Source: Candidatus Omnitrophota bacterium
GTDB taxonomy: Bacteria > Omnitrophota > Gorgyraeia > Gygaellales > Profunditerraquicolaceae
Direction: 5' to 3'
Length of the DNA stretch: 20,690 nucleotides
NCBI GenBank assembly: GCA_903907475.1
Contig: CAIVOB010000087.1
Location: forward strand, 1-20,690
Below the pieces are notes generated by a model. It had not been told where the DNA came from. It did not search any database and was given only the letters and a program-made list of their open reading frames with translations. Both the position numbers and the translations under genes were made by a program. This document shows, in pieces, positions 7,726 to 16,630 of this stretch (position 1 is its first letter; each line of letters starts with the position of its first letter).

Positions 7726-8337
7726 ATGGAAACCAGAATGCAGACTTTAGTCCCGATGGTCATCGAACAAACTGCCCGGGGTTTTGAGCGCGCTTACGAT
7801 ATTTATTCTCGTCTTTTAAAAGATCGGATTATATTTATTGGAACGCCGATTGATGATTATGTGGCAAATTTAGTGATTGCCCAGATGCTTTTTTTGCAGA
7901 TGGAGGAGAAAGATAAAGATATTAATATCTATATTAATTCTCCGGGAGGGTCAGTGACCGCGGGCTTGGCGATTTATGATACGATTCAATTTCTTAAATG
8001 TGATGTTGCGACATATTGCGTCGGTCAGGCATCGAGTATGGGAGCGCTTTTATTATGCGCCGGAACGACTGGTAAGCGCCAGGCATTACCGAACTCCCGA
8101 ATTATGATCCATCAGCCTTGGGGTGGAGTGCAAGGGGCAGCCGAAGATATTTCGCGTCACGCGCAGGAGATTTTAAGAATGCGCGACCGGATTAATGAAA
8201 TATTGGCGCGTCATACGGGTAAGGCGTTAGAAAAGTTACAAAAGGATACGGACCGGGATTATTTTATGTCTGCCCAAGAAGCAAAAGATTACGGCTTAAT
8301 TGATACTGTAATTTTACCGGAGCCGCGGAAAAAATAA
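7726..8337 (+). CDS. clpP: ATP-dependent Clp protease proteolytic subunit
   Basis: The serine-peptidase ring of the Clp protease, which degrades unfolded proteins fed by ClpX or ClpA/C. 203 residues, full length. The catalytic triad is visible: S104 in [12 protein letters not shown]129 in MIHQPWGG, D178 in [28 protein letters not shown] forms the expected oxyanion region. The N-terminus ([20 protein letters not shown]) has the usual propeptide-proximal sequence. An AAGGAGG sits five bases before the ATG, one of the best ribosome sites here. It follows the trigger factor gene by 31 bases, but clpX does not follow; an aminotransferase gene does. Confidence 0.97.
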   Translation: METRMQTLVPMVIEQTARGFERAYDIYSRLLKDRIIFIGTPIDDYVANLVIAQMLFLQMEEKDKDINIYINSPGGSVTAGLAIYDTIQFLKCDVATYCVGQASSMGALLLCAGTTGKRQALPNSRIMIHQPWGGVQGAAEDISRHAQEILRMRDRINEILARHTGKALEKLQKDTDRDYFMSAQEAKDYGLIDTVILPEPRKK

Positions 8338-8383
8338 AGTAGTAACTAATTTTTATATTGTACATATTAAGGAGAACAAAGAA

Positions 8384-9520
8384 ATGAAAAAAGAGTATTT
8401 ATTGACCCCTGGACCGACTCCTTTGCCGCCGCAGATTTCGTTGGCAATGGCCCAGCCGATTATTCATCATCGCACGCCGCAGTTTCAGGAAATTTTAAAA
8501 GAAGTAAGTGTAAATTTAAAATGGGTTTTTCAGACGGTTAACGATGTTTTTATACTTTCGGCTTCCGGTACGGGAGCGATGGAGTGCGCGGTAATTAATT
8601 TACTTTCTCGCGGTGACACTGCTTTAGTAGTTCAAGGTGGTAAATTCGGTGAAAGATGGACGGAGATTGCCAGAGCCTATGGAATTATAGTGGAGGTGAT
8701 TGACGTAGAATGGGGTAAAGCAGTGAGCGCAGAAGAAATTGCTAAGAGATTAAAAGCTTGTCCGCAGATTAAAGCGGTATTTACTACTCTTTGCGAGACC
8801 TCTACGGGCGTGGATAATGATATTAATAAGATTGCTCAAGTTTTAAAAAATAGCGCGGCAGTTTTAGTGGTGGACGCGATTAGTGGCTTGGGTGCTGTAG
8901 ATTTAAAAACTGATCTTTGGGGCGTGGATGTGGTTGTGAGCGGTTCACAAAAAGGATTAATGCTTCCTCCGGGATTAGGTTTTATTAGCGTTAGCCCGAA
9001 GGCCTGGAAATTAGTGGAAGCTTCGCAAAGTCCGCGTTATTATTTAGATTTAAGAAAAGCTAAAAAAGCTTTAGATAAATCTGATACCGCGTTTACTTCG
9101 GGGATCACTTTAATTATTGCTTTAAGAGAAGCTTTAAAGATGATGCAGCTCGATGGTTTAGAAAATATTTTCGCGCGGCATAAAAAAATGGCCGATGCGG
9201 TCCGCGCGGCAGCATTGGCTTTAGGCCTAGAATTATTTGCGCCGAGCGCAGCATCTAACGCCGTAACAGCAGTAAAAGTCCCGGCGGGATTAGACGGTGA
9301 AAAATTAGTTAAAACTATGCGTGATGTTTACGGAGTAACGATTGCCGGCGGCCAGGATGAATTAAAAGGAAAAGTTTTTCGGATCGCGCATATGGGGTTT
9401 ATCGCGGAGTTTGATATTATTACTGGTTTAGTCTGCTTAGAAAAGGTGCTTTATCAAATGGGGTATAAGTTTACAATTGGCGCGGGAGTGAAAGCCGCAG
9501 AAGAGGTTTTTTTAAAATAA
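8384..9520 (+). CDS. Class V aminotransferase, likely for the serine pathway
   Basis: A PLP enzyme of 378 residues in the alanine-glyoxylate / serine-pyruvate aminotransferase group. The N-terminus YLLTPGPTPLPPQ, then IIHHRTPQFQEI, is the hallmark of the group. The SASGTGAMECAVINLL loop binds cofactor phosphate, VVDAISGLGAVDLKTDLWGV carries the PLP-contacting Asp, and K190 in SGSQKGLMLPPGLGF is the Schiff-base lysine. It sits just ahead of serA with a 17-base gap, so the natural guess is transamination of 3-phosphohydroxypyruvate to phosphoserine in place of SerC. Serine-glyoxylate or alanine-glyoxylate exchange remains possible. TTAAGGAGAAC precedes the ATG. The family is certain; the substrate is inferred from context. 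Confidence 0.88.
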   Translation: MKKEYLLTPGPTPLPPQISLAMAQPIIHHRTPQFQEILKEVSVNLKWVFQTVNDVFILSASGTGAMECAVINLLSRGDTALVVQGGKFGERWTEIARAYGIIVEVIDVEWGKAVSAEEIAKRLKACPQIKAVFTTLCETSTGVDNDINKIAQVLKNSAAVLVVDAISGLGAVDLKTDLWGVDVVVSGSQKGLMLPPGLGFISVSPKAWKLVEASQSPRYYLDLRKAKKALDKSDTAFTSGITLIIALREALKMMQLDGLENIFARHKKMADAVRAAALALGLELFAPSAASNAVTAVKVPAGLDGEKLVKTMRDVYGVTIAGGQDELKGKVFRIAHMGFIAEFDIITGLVCLEKVLYQMGYKFTIGAGVKAAEEVFLK

Positions 9521-9537
9521 GGAGCTTGAGAACGAAG

Positions 9538-11124
9538 ATGATTAAAATTTTGGTGAGTGACGCTTTATCCGAAGAAGGTTTAAAAGTTTTTCGAGAGTCT
9601 AAAGAGCTGGAAGTTGATATAAAAACAAATTTAACTCCTGATGGTTTAAAGGAGATTATTAAAGATTATGAAGGTCTGGTGGTGCGCAGCGCGACAAAGG
9701 TGACCAAAGAGCTTATCTTGGCCGCCAAAAAGCTTAAAGTTATTGGCCGCGCCGGCGTGGGCTTAGATAATGTTGATTTAGAGGCTGCCACACAGCAGGG
9801 AATTATCGTGATGAATACTCCAGCGGGAAACACGATTTCTACTGCTGAGCATACTTTTAGCATGATTTTAGCGCTTTCTCGGAATATTCCTCAGGCGAAT
9901 CAATCCACCAAAAAGGGCGAATGGAAACGTTCGAAATTTATGGGGGTAGAGGTTTATGGCAAAGTTTTAGGCGTGGTAGGTTTCGGAAGAATCGGTTCGG
10001 AAGTGGCCAAGCGCGCCTTATCGTTTGGAATGAAGATTATGGCTTATGATCCTTTTTTATCGGCTGAAGTCGCGGAGAGTTTAGGCGTGGAAAGCGCGGA
10101 ATTAAAAAAAGTTTTGCAGGAGGCCAATTATATTACCGTACATACTCCTTTAACCGATGAAACGCGGCACATGATTTCGGATAAAGAGTTTGCGCTCATG
10201 AAAAAAGGAGTGCGGATTATTAATTGCGCCCGCGGTGGGATTATTGATGAGTTGGCTTTGGTGCGCGCGATTAAAGACGGTAAAGTTGCCGGAGCGGCGA
10301 TGGATGTTTTTGAGAATGAACCTTTAGCGGCAGAAAGTGAGCTACTAAAATTAGACAATGTTATTATTACTCCGCATCTGGGTGCCTCAACCGAAGAAGC
10401 TCAGGTAAACGTGGCGATTGAAGTAGCGCAGATTGTGCGCGATGCGCTTTTAGGTCGTGGCATTCGTAACGCTGCTAATTATCCTTGTTTAGAAGCGGAG
10501 GTTTGTAAAATTCTTAATCCTTATATTAATTTGGGCGAAAAATTAGGCATGTTTGCGGCTCAATTAGTAGAAGGAAGATTTCAGGAGTTGGTAATAAATT
10601 ACAGCGGAGAAATTACCAAATATGATTTAAGTTCCGTGACGATGGCATTGGCTAAAGGAGTATTGGCTCCAATTTTAAAAGAGACTGTTAATTTTATTAA
10701 TGCCGTAGCTTTACTTAAAGATCGTGGAATTAAATTGCGGGAATCTAAATCCGCGCAAGAGGGGGAATTCGTCAATCTTATTCAGTTAGAGATTAAAACC
10801 GATAAAGAAGCAAAAAGTGTTTGCGGAACGCTTTCGAGTAATAAACAGCCGCGCATTGTTAAAATCGATGATTATTATTTAGAGCTTTATCCGGTCGGGG
10901 AGATGGTTTTTATTCGCAATTGGGATAAGCCAGGATTAATCGGAAATTTAGGTTCTTCTTTGGGTAGTAGCGGTATTAATATCGCCGCGATGACTTTTGG
11001 CCGGGATAAACCGGGAGGCAAAGCGATTAGTATTTTAAATGTCGATAGCCAGGTGAGCCCGCAAATTCAAGATAAAATCAGAGAATTAGAAAACATTTTA
11101 ACGGTAAAGGTGATTCGAACATGA
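9538..11124 (+). CDS. serA: D-3-phosphoglycerate dehydrogenase, long form with ACT domain
   Basis: Oxidises 3-phosphoglycerate to 3-phosphohydroxypyruvate with NAD, the first step of serine synthesis; cytoplasmic. About 528 residues, the long SerA type. Order: substrate-binding half with GLVVRSATKVTKE and GRAGVGLDNVDL; NAD-binding domain (about 99-284) with VVGFGRIGSEVAKRAL; catalytic Arg in INCARGGIIDE, Glu in FENEPL and His in ITPHLGASTEEAQ. An intervening ASB-type domain runs from about 320 to 450, and a C-terminal ACT domain (GEMVFIRNWDKPGLIGNLGS, then GINIAAMTFGRD) probably senses serine. A TTG at 9526 is in frame but would sit against the GGAG at 9521, so ATG 9538 is preferred. The 3' end overlaps the next gene by ATGA. 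Confidence 0.96.
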   Translation: MIKILVSDALSEEGLKVFRESKELEVDIKTNLTPDGLKEIIKDYEGLVVRSATKVTKELILAAKKLKVIGRAGVGLDNVDLEAATQQGIIVMNTPAGNTISTAEHTFSMILALSRNIPQANQSTKKGEWKRSKFMGVEVYGKVLGVVGFGRIGSEVAKRALSFGMKIMAYDPFLSAEVAESLGVESAELKKVLQEANYITVHTPLTDETRHMISDKEFALMKKGVRIINCARGGIIDELALVRAIKDGKVAGAAMDVFENEPLAAESELLKLDNVIITPHLGASTEEAQVNVAIEVAQIVRDALLGRGIRNAANYPCLEAEVCKILNPYINLGEKLGMFAAQLVEGRFQELVINYSGEITKYDLSSVTMALAKGVLAPILKETVNFINAVALLKDRGIKLRESKSAQEGEFVNLIQLEIKTDKEAKSVCGTLSSNKQPRIVKIDDYYLELYPVGEMVFIRNWDKPGLIGNLGSSLGSSGINIAAMTFGRDKPGGKAISILNVDSQVSPQIQDKIRELENILTVKVIRT

Positions 11125-12851
11125 AAAAAATTAAATTAATTTCATTGTTTTTGGTTTTTTTGTTTGCGGTGGTAAATTTTTCCTACGCTCAAGATTTAAC
11201 GTTAATTTTCAGTGGTCAAACGCATGCGATGCTTTATCCTTGCAGTTGTCCTTTTGAACAGGATGGTGGTATCGCACGCCGCTCAACGCTGGTTAAAGAT
11301 TTAAGAAAAAGCGATCCTGGGCTTTTACTTTTAGATTGTGGAAGTTTTACTGCTGGCGGAAAAATGGATGAATACACTAAGGATAAAGTTTTAGATTCTA
11401 AGCGCACTGAGGTTAACCTTTTGGCATTGCAATTGATGGGATATGATGCCTTGGGGATTACTCCGGATGAGTTTAATTTAGGAGAAGAGTTTTTCTCAAA
11501 AAATATTACGCTTAAGCGGCCAGCATATTTAAGCGCTAATTTAGCTTCTGATAAAGTGCTTCCTTACTTGGTAAAAGAAACAAACGGGGTGAAGGTTGGA
11601 ATTATCGGTTTAACTAACCTGGGTTTGGGCAAAAAATTGGTGAATTTAAAAGTTAATCCTGTCCAAGGAATCGCGGAGTTAATCACTAAAATAAAAAAAC
11701 AGGGCGCGCAGGTTATTATTGTCATAAGTAGTTTGGGTGAAGATGAAGATTTAAAATTAGTGGCTCAGGTTAAAGGAATTGATTTACTTTTTGTGGGGTA
11801 TAATCCGCAAAAAAACGAAGCGCAAACAAAAATTGGGACCACTTTCTTTTTCCGCCCTTTTTGGCAGGGACGGAAGCTAGGTAAATTGACTTTACAGCTT
11901 AAAGATAAAAAGCTATTTAGTTGCCAGCTGGAAGAGTTAAGGGTTTCCAATAAATTAGCGGATGATCCGGAGATATTAAAAATTTTGCCGCGTTGTTATA
12001 GCGATTCTAATTGCAAACAAAAAGGTTTGATTGGCAGTTGTCAAAATCCGGGGGAGCTAAGAGCCAGCTGTTTGTTTACGGAACTTAATAAGGTGAGTTT
12101 GCTGGTCATCACTACTCGGGATTGCCGGGTTTGTCATCCTGAAGAGGTAGTGGGCCTTTTAAAACAACAATTTCCGGGCCTTACTCCGGAGTATGTATAT
12201 TTGCCCGATCCTTTGGCGGTTAAATTAATTAAAGACTTTTCTCTTTCAAGCTTGCCGGCTTATATTTTAGGTAAAGAAGTGGAGAAAGACCGGAATTTTG
12301 ATAATTTTAAGAATAATTTGGAATTAAAGCAGGATTTATATTTGGTTAGGCCGCAAGTAAGCGGTATCGCTTACTTAGTTGATCGCCAAGTGCGACCAGG
12401 AAATTTGGATCTTTTTTTTAGTTTATTTGAACCGCATATTTCTCAGCTTTTGGAGTTAATAAGAGAATTTAATCCGCGGTTACATTTTTTGGCATTGGAA
12501 GAAAACGGAGTTTTTGAAGCTAAAAATGGAGTCCCGGAAGTTGATGAATATTTACGCGGAGTTTGTGTGGCTAAATATGTTCCGCTTAAATTTTTGGATT
12601 ATTTAGTTTGCCGCGCTAAAGACCTCACCAGCCCTCTATGGGGAAAATGTTTAGCGGGTGTGGATCTGGAAAAAGTAGAAACTTGTGCTCAGGGAGCGGA
12701 AGGAAAAGCTTTATTTAAGGAAAATATTGCTTTAAATAAAGAGTTGAAGATTATGTTTGGTCCGACTTATTTAATGGATAACCAGCAGTTGTTTTCTACT
12801 TCGGTTACTCCGAATGTTGAAGAGTTAAGAAAAATAATTAAAAAGAGGTAA
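11121..12851 (+). CDS. Secreted protein: degenerate 5'-nucleotidase-like module plus two thioredoxin-fold modules
   Basis: A 576-residue protein with a Sec signal (cleavage likely after SYA, residue 23). Residues of about 25-275 follow the 5'-nucleotidase/metallophosphatase pattern (LTLIFSGQTHAMLYPCSCP, DGGIARRSTLV, LLLLDCGSF, GYDALGITPDEFNLG). The expected metal ligands are replaced: NDxHG reads GQTHA, GD reads GS, and GNHEFD reads TPDEFN. A C-x-C pair is at 41/43. A Cys-rich stretch at about 290-320 follows. A thioredoxin-like module comes next, with C335-R-V-C338 and a cis-Pro candidate P379 in SSLPAY. The last 160 residues look like a DsbA/GILT-type module: LDLFFSLFEPHI, a helical Cys-containing insert (RGVCVAKY, YLVCRAK, GKCLAG), and FGPTYLMDN with P548. 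The position of its CxxC reads EPHI, so that centre seems lost. It overlaps serA by 4 bp. A periplasmic thiol or sulfur role is a guess. Confidence 0.65.
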   Translation: MKKIKLISLFLVFLFAVVNFSYAQDLTLIFSGQTHAMLYPCSCPFEQDGGIARRSTLVKDLRKSDPGLLLLDCGSFTAGGKMDEYTKDKVLDSKRTEVNLLALQLMGYDALGITPDEFNLGEEFFSKNITLKRPAYLSANLASDKVLPYLVKETNGVKVGIIGLTNLGLGKKLVNLKVNPVQGIAELITKIKKQGAQVIIVISSLGEDEDLKLVAQVKGIDLLFVGYNPQKNEAQTKIGTTFFFRPFWQGRKLGKLTLQLKDKKLFSCQLEELRVSNKLADDPEILKILPRCYSDSNCKQKGLIGSCQNPGELRASCLFTELNKVSLLVITTRDCRVCHPEEVVGLLKQQFPGLTPEYVYLPDPLAVKLIKDFSLSSLPAYILGKEVEKDRNFDNFKNNLELKQDLYLVRPQVSGIAYLVDRQVRPGNLDLFFSLFEPHISQLLELIREFNPRLHFLALEENGVFEAKNGVPEVDEYLRGVCVAKYVPLKFLDYLVCRAKDLTSPLWGKCLAGVDLEKVETCAQGAEGKALFKENIALNKELKIMFGPTYLMDNQQLFSTSVTPNVEELRKIIKKR

Positions 12852-12853
12852 AA

Positions 12854-14089
12854 ATGAAAAAACCAATAATTTATTTGCTTGATGTTACTAATCGTGACGG
12901 AGTGCAGACTTCGCGGATTTGTTTGTCTAAGTTGCAAAAGACGATGATTAATTGGTACCTGGATCAAATGGGAGTGAGCCAGTCGGAGTTTGGTTTTCCT
13001 CTCACGCGGCATGAAACTAATTATTTAAACGCTAATTTAGAATTGATAAAATTAGGGGGATTTTCTAAAATAAAATTAAGCGGTTGGCTGCGGGCGACTA
13101 AAGATGACGTCCAAGCGGCTTTTAAGTTGGTGCCGGATTTAAAGTATTTGAATCTTTCGATTTCTACCAGTGATCAGATGATCGTGCATAAATTTAGAGG
13201 CAAGCTTGATCACCAGTCGATTATTCAGGAAATGCAAGATGCGGTGCGTGAAGCGTTCTCACTTGGTGCGGAGTTAGTCGGAGTCAACGCCGAAGATGCC
13301 TCGAGAACAAATATGGAATATTTAGTGGAATTCGCACTTAAGGCGAAAGCCGCTGGAGCCCAGAGAATCCGTTATTGTGATACTTTAGGATGCGATACTC
13401 CTTTTAGTATTTATGAAAGAATTAAAGTTTTAGCTGACGCGGTGCAATTACCGATCGAAGTGCATTGTCACAATGACTTAGGCCTGGTAATCGCTAATTC
13501 GATCGCCGGAGCCAGGGCGGCGAGTGATTCCGGAGTGGATTCATATATTAATACTTGTGTTAATGGTATGGGAGAGCGGGCAGGAAATGCGGATTTAGTT
13601 TCGGTGATTCTGGCGCTTAAGTATGGCCAAGGGATGGAGAATTATACTTTAGATCCGGGGGTTGATTTAAAGATGGCTTGGAAAATTTGTAAATACGCTT
13701 CGTATGCTTTTGGAGTGCCAATCCCCATTAATCAGCCTGGTGTTGGGGCGAATGCTTTCGCTCATGAATCAGGAATTCATGCCGATGGGGCGCTGAAAGA
13801 CCGGCGTAATTATGAGCTTTATGATTTTGAGGAGCTTGGCCGTGGAGAACCGGAAATTATTGAAACCGGGAGAAAGATCACCGCCGGTGAATATTCGGGA
13901 ATTAAAGGTTTTAGGAATGTTTTTGAAAAGTTAGAAGTGGTTTTTAAAGATGATGCGCAAGCAACCCAAATACTGGAACTGGTGCGCTATGCCAATGTTC
14001 ATAATCAAAAACCGTTGGTCGATGATGAACTTAATTTTATCGCTAAATATCCGCAGATTGCGCATAAAATTTTTACCATGACGCCGTAA
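12854..14089 (+). CDS. Homocitrate synthase / Re-citrate synthase family enzyme
   Basis: A DRE-TIM metallolyase of 411 residues that condenses acetyl-CoA with a 2-oxo acid. The N-terminal metal-binding motif is LLDVTNRDGVQTSR (D10, R14, D15), a variant of the DTTLRDGxQ of isopropylmalate synthases. Other strings are SEFGFPLTRHETNYL, VGVNAEDASRT, RYCDTLGCDTPFSIYE, the metal-binding HCHNDLGLVIANSIAGARA, and NGMGERAGNADL. A short communication region ends with GANAFAHESGIHADG. There is no LeuA-type C-terminal allosteric domain, so it is not LeuA. The DVTNRDGVQT form resembles, as I recall it, the Re-citrate synthases of Clostridium and Desulfovibrio, which make citrate from oxaloacetate in organisms without Si-citrate synthase. 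Homocitrate synthase is the alternative. The gene follows the previous stop by 2 bases. Confidence 0.8.
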   Translation: MKKPIIYLLDVTNRDGVQTSRICLSKLQKTMINWYLDQMGVSQSEFGFPLTRHETNYLNANLELIKLGGFSKIKLSGWLRATKDDVQAAFKLVPDLKYLNLSISTSDQMIVHKFRGKLDHQSIIQEMQDAVREAFSLGAELVGVNAEDASRTNMEYLVEFALKAKAAGAQRIRYCDTLGCDTPFSIYERIKVLADAVQLPIEVHCHNDLGLVIANSIAGARAASDSGVDSYINTCVNGMGERAGNADLVSVILALKYGQGMENYTLDPGVDLKMAWKICKYASYAFGVPIPINQPGVGANAFAHESGIHADGALKDRRNYELYDFEELGRGEPEIIETGRKITAGEYSGIKGFRNVFEKLEVVFKDDAQATQILELVRYANVHNQKPLVDDELNFIAKYPQIAHKIFTMTP

Positions 14090-14102
14090 TATTTATTAAT
14101 TA

Positions 14103-14124
14103 TTTACTTTTTATAGCAAGTAAA
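14103..14124. repeat. Short inverted repeat between the citrate-synthase-like gene and purA
   Basis: TTTACTT at 14103-14109 and AAGTAAA at 14118-14124 form a 7-bp stem around an 8-base loop. It is AT-only apart from one pair and is not followed by a T-run, so it is a poor terminator. It may be a weak 3' structure or part of a control site for purA. Confidence 0.35.
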
Positions 14125-14134
14125 GCTTAAGCTT
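14123..14134. promoter_or_regulatory. 12-bp perfect palindrome ahead of purA
   Basis: AAGCTTAAGCTT at 14123-14134 is fully self-complementary and lies 15 bases before the purA ATG. It overlaps the preceding inverted repeat by two bases. It could be a repressor site or a leader hairpin, or chance in AT-rich DNA. No known operator is recognised. Confidence 0.3.
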
Positions 14135-14140
14135 AACTAA

Positions 14141-15418
<1,278 letters not shown>

Positions 15419-15425
15419 ATTGTTT

Positions 15426-15460
15426 TAAGGGATAAAACTCTTGACTAGGATAATCCCTTA
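15426..15460. repeat. Inverted repeat spanning the -35 box of the ompA-like gene promoter
   Basis: TAAGGGAT at 15426-15433 and ATCCCTTA at 15453-15460 are exact reverse complements separated by 19 bases. The TTGACT box at 15441-15446 lies between the arms. As a hairpin it has a long loop and no T-run, so it is unlikely to terminate purA. The spacing fits a dimeric repressor or activator site on one DNA face. The binding protein is unknown. Confidence 0.45.
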
Positions 15461-15469
15461 TGTTATATT
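15441..15469 (+). promoter_or_regulatory. Sigma70-type promoter for the lipoprotein genes
   Basis: TTGACT at 15441-15446 and TATATT at 15464-15469 are separated by 17 bases, a near-consensus match with optimal spacing. It lies in the 80-base gap after purA and gives a leader of about 20-25 bases ending in the AAAGGAGAG ribosome site of the next gene. This is the best promoter seen in the window. Confidence 0.6.
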
Positions 15470-15498
15470 AAAAATTCAATAGCAAAGGAGAGTGTCGA

Positions 15499-16149
15499 AT
15501 GAAAAATAATTTTTTTAAAATGGTTTTAGTTTTATTTTTAACTTTAAATTTAGTGGGGTGTACATTTATTTTTCAAAAAGGGAGAAGGTCGGATATTCAA
15601 AAAATTGATGCGCTCAGCGCTCAATTAGATGAGCTTTCCCGGGCGAAGAGTTTGTTAGAAGATAAATTGGGGCAGGAGATTAATGATAAGCAGGTGAAAC
15701 TGCAGATGATGGAAAAAGGGTTAGTCATCACTGTAGTTGGGGACCTGTTATTTGATTCGGGAAAAGCCAAGATTAAATCTGGAGCATTTTCTCTGTTAGA
15801 TAAAGTTTCGACGTTATTAAAAGATAATATGGCGCAGTTTAATGTGGGGATTGAAGGGCATACGGATAATGTGGCGATTAAGAGCTCTGGTTGGAAATCT
15901 AATTGGGAACTTTCCACCGCGCGTTCTTTAAGCGTGCTGCATTATTTAATTAAAGATCAGGGGATTTCTCCGGAACGTTTAAGCGCAATCGGCTACGGTG
16001 AATACCGCCCGGTGGCTTCTAATGAAACTAAAGAAGGCCGGAGCCAAAATCGCAGGGTGGAAATAGTGATTCTTCCTAATATCACCAAGGTTAAGGGTGG
16101 AGCGAAAGTTTCTACGAGTAATGAGGCGCCTCAAGAAAATCTTAAGTAA
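15499..16149 (+). CDS. OmpA-family peptidoglycan-associated lipoprotein
   Basis: An outer-membrane-anchored lipoprotein of 216 residues that should hold the envelope to peptidoglycan. The signal ends in a lipobox LVGC with C21. A short heptad-like helix follows (about 32-72, IQKIDALSAQLDELSRAKSL). The OmpA-like domain covers about 75-195: GDLLFDSGKAKIKSG, VGIEGHTDNVAIK, NWELSTARSLSVLHYL, LSAIGYGEYRPVASN and SQNRRVEIVI. The Asp of GHTDN and Arg of NRRVEI are the diaminopimelate-binding residues known from the family. The protein resembles Pal or MotB-like/YiaD-type lipoproteins; the short helix argues against MotB because there is no true transmembrane stator region. AAAGGAGAG precedes the ATG. 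Confidence 0.88.
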   Translation: MKNNFFKMVLVLFLTLNLVGCTFIFQKGRRSDIQKIDALSAQLDELSRAKSLLEDKLGQEINDKQVKLQMMEKGLVITVVGDLLFDSGKAKIKSGAFSLLDKVSTLLKDNMAQFNVGIEGHTDNVAIKSSGWKSNWELSTARSLSVLHYLIKDQGISPERLSAIGYGEYRPVASNETKEGRSQNRRVEIVILPNITKVKGGAKVSTSNEAPQENLK

Positions 16150-16178
16150 ATTTTAAGTAGAGGCAGAAAATTTTAAGT
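16148..16178 (+). repeat. Direct repeat in the gap between two lipoprotein genes
   Basis: AAATTTTAAGT occurs at 16148-16158 and again at 16168-16178, ending just before the next ATG. The intervening GAGGCAGAAA (16160-16169) recurs at 16571-16580, just after the following gene. The repeats may reflect a small local duplication; they have no recognised function. Confidence 0.4.
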
Positions 16179-16179
16179 T

Positions 16180-16563
16180 ATGGATGAAACTTTAAAGAAT
16201 CGGGTTGTAATTATTTTAGCGGTTATTGCGGCGTTGCTTTTTTTCGCGACGTTGAGTTCTTGTAATAGCGCTTGGCATCAAAAATCTGCGCATGATAAAG
16301 AGTTGGCGGCACGTATAATGCTCGAAGAACGGATAAGTAAATTTTCTCAAGAAAAATCAGCTTTGGAAGAAAAAGCCAAAGCCAGGGAGAATGAAGCCGC
16401 GGCATTAAAAGTCGCATTAGATACGGCAAAAAAGGCGCAAGTTCAGGAAGAGCTGGTGAATCAGAGCTTAAAAGAAGAACTTGATAAAGTCACCAAGTTA
16501 AAAGAGATTTTAGAGAATGATCTGAAAGCGGAAGCGGCAAGTAGGAAGAATTTTAAAAAATGA
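16180..16563 (+). CDS. Small coiled-coil lipoprotein or membrane-anchored protein
   Basis: 127 residues. The N-terminus has a hydrophobic stretch VVIILAVIAALLFFATLSSC (residues 9-28) after two positive residues, ending in a lipobox-like LSSC with C28. The rest, residues 35-125, is an uninterrupted charged helix rich in Glu, Lys and Ala (SALEEKAKARENEAAALKVA and onward), a likely coiled coil. It could be a lipoprotein rod or spacer in the periplasm, loosely like Lpp, or a single-pass anchored coiled coil. Its place after the OmpA-type lipoprotein, 30 bases downstream and ahead of a terminator, suggests the two are co-expressed and work together in the envelope. No named family is recognised. 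Confidence 0.75.
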   Translation: MDETLKNRVVIILAVIAALLFFATLSSCNSAWHQKSAHDKELAARIMLEERISKFSQEKSALEEKAKARENEAAALKVALDTAKKAQVQEELVNQSLKEELDKVTKLKEILENDLKAEAASRKNFKK

Positions 16564-16606
16564 GATAAGGGAGGCAGAAAGTAGATTAAGCGCGTTAATT
16601 TTTGGG

Positions 16607-16630
16607 AAAGGGGATAGTATCCCCTTTTTT
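16607..16630 (+). terminator. Intrinsic terminator after the lipoprotein genes
   Basis: AAAGGGGAT at 16607-16615 pairs exactly with ATCCCCTTT at 16619-16627 around a 3-base AGT loop, and T's run to 16630. It is a textbook rho-independent terminator, 44 bases after the small lipoprotein stop and 23 bases before the next ATG. Confidence 0.88.

Noticed and set aside
9526..9537. TTG start for serA giving four extra residues
   Set aside because: The GGAG ribosome site at 9521 is too close to the TTG, and SerA proteins normally begin near the ATG at 9538.
12767..13012. Minus-strand 81-codon frame across the gap before the citrate-synthase-like gene
   Set aside because: It is antisense to the ends of two real genes only 2 bases apart and has no motif or ribosome site.
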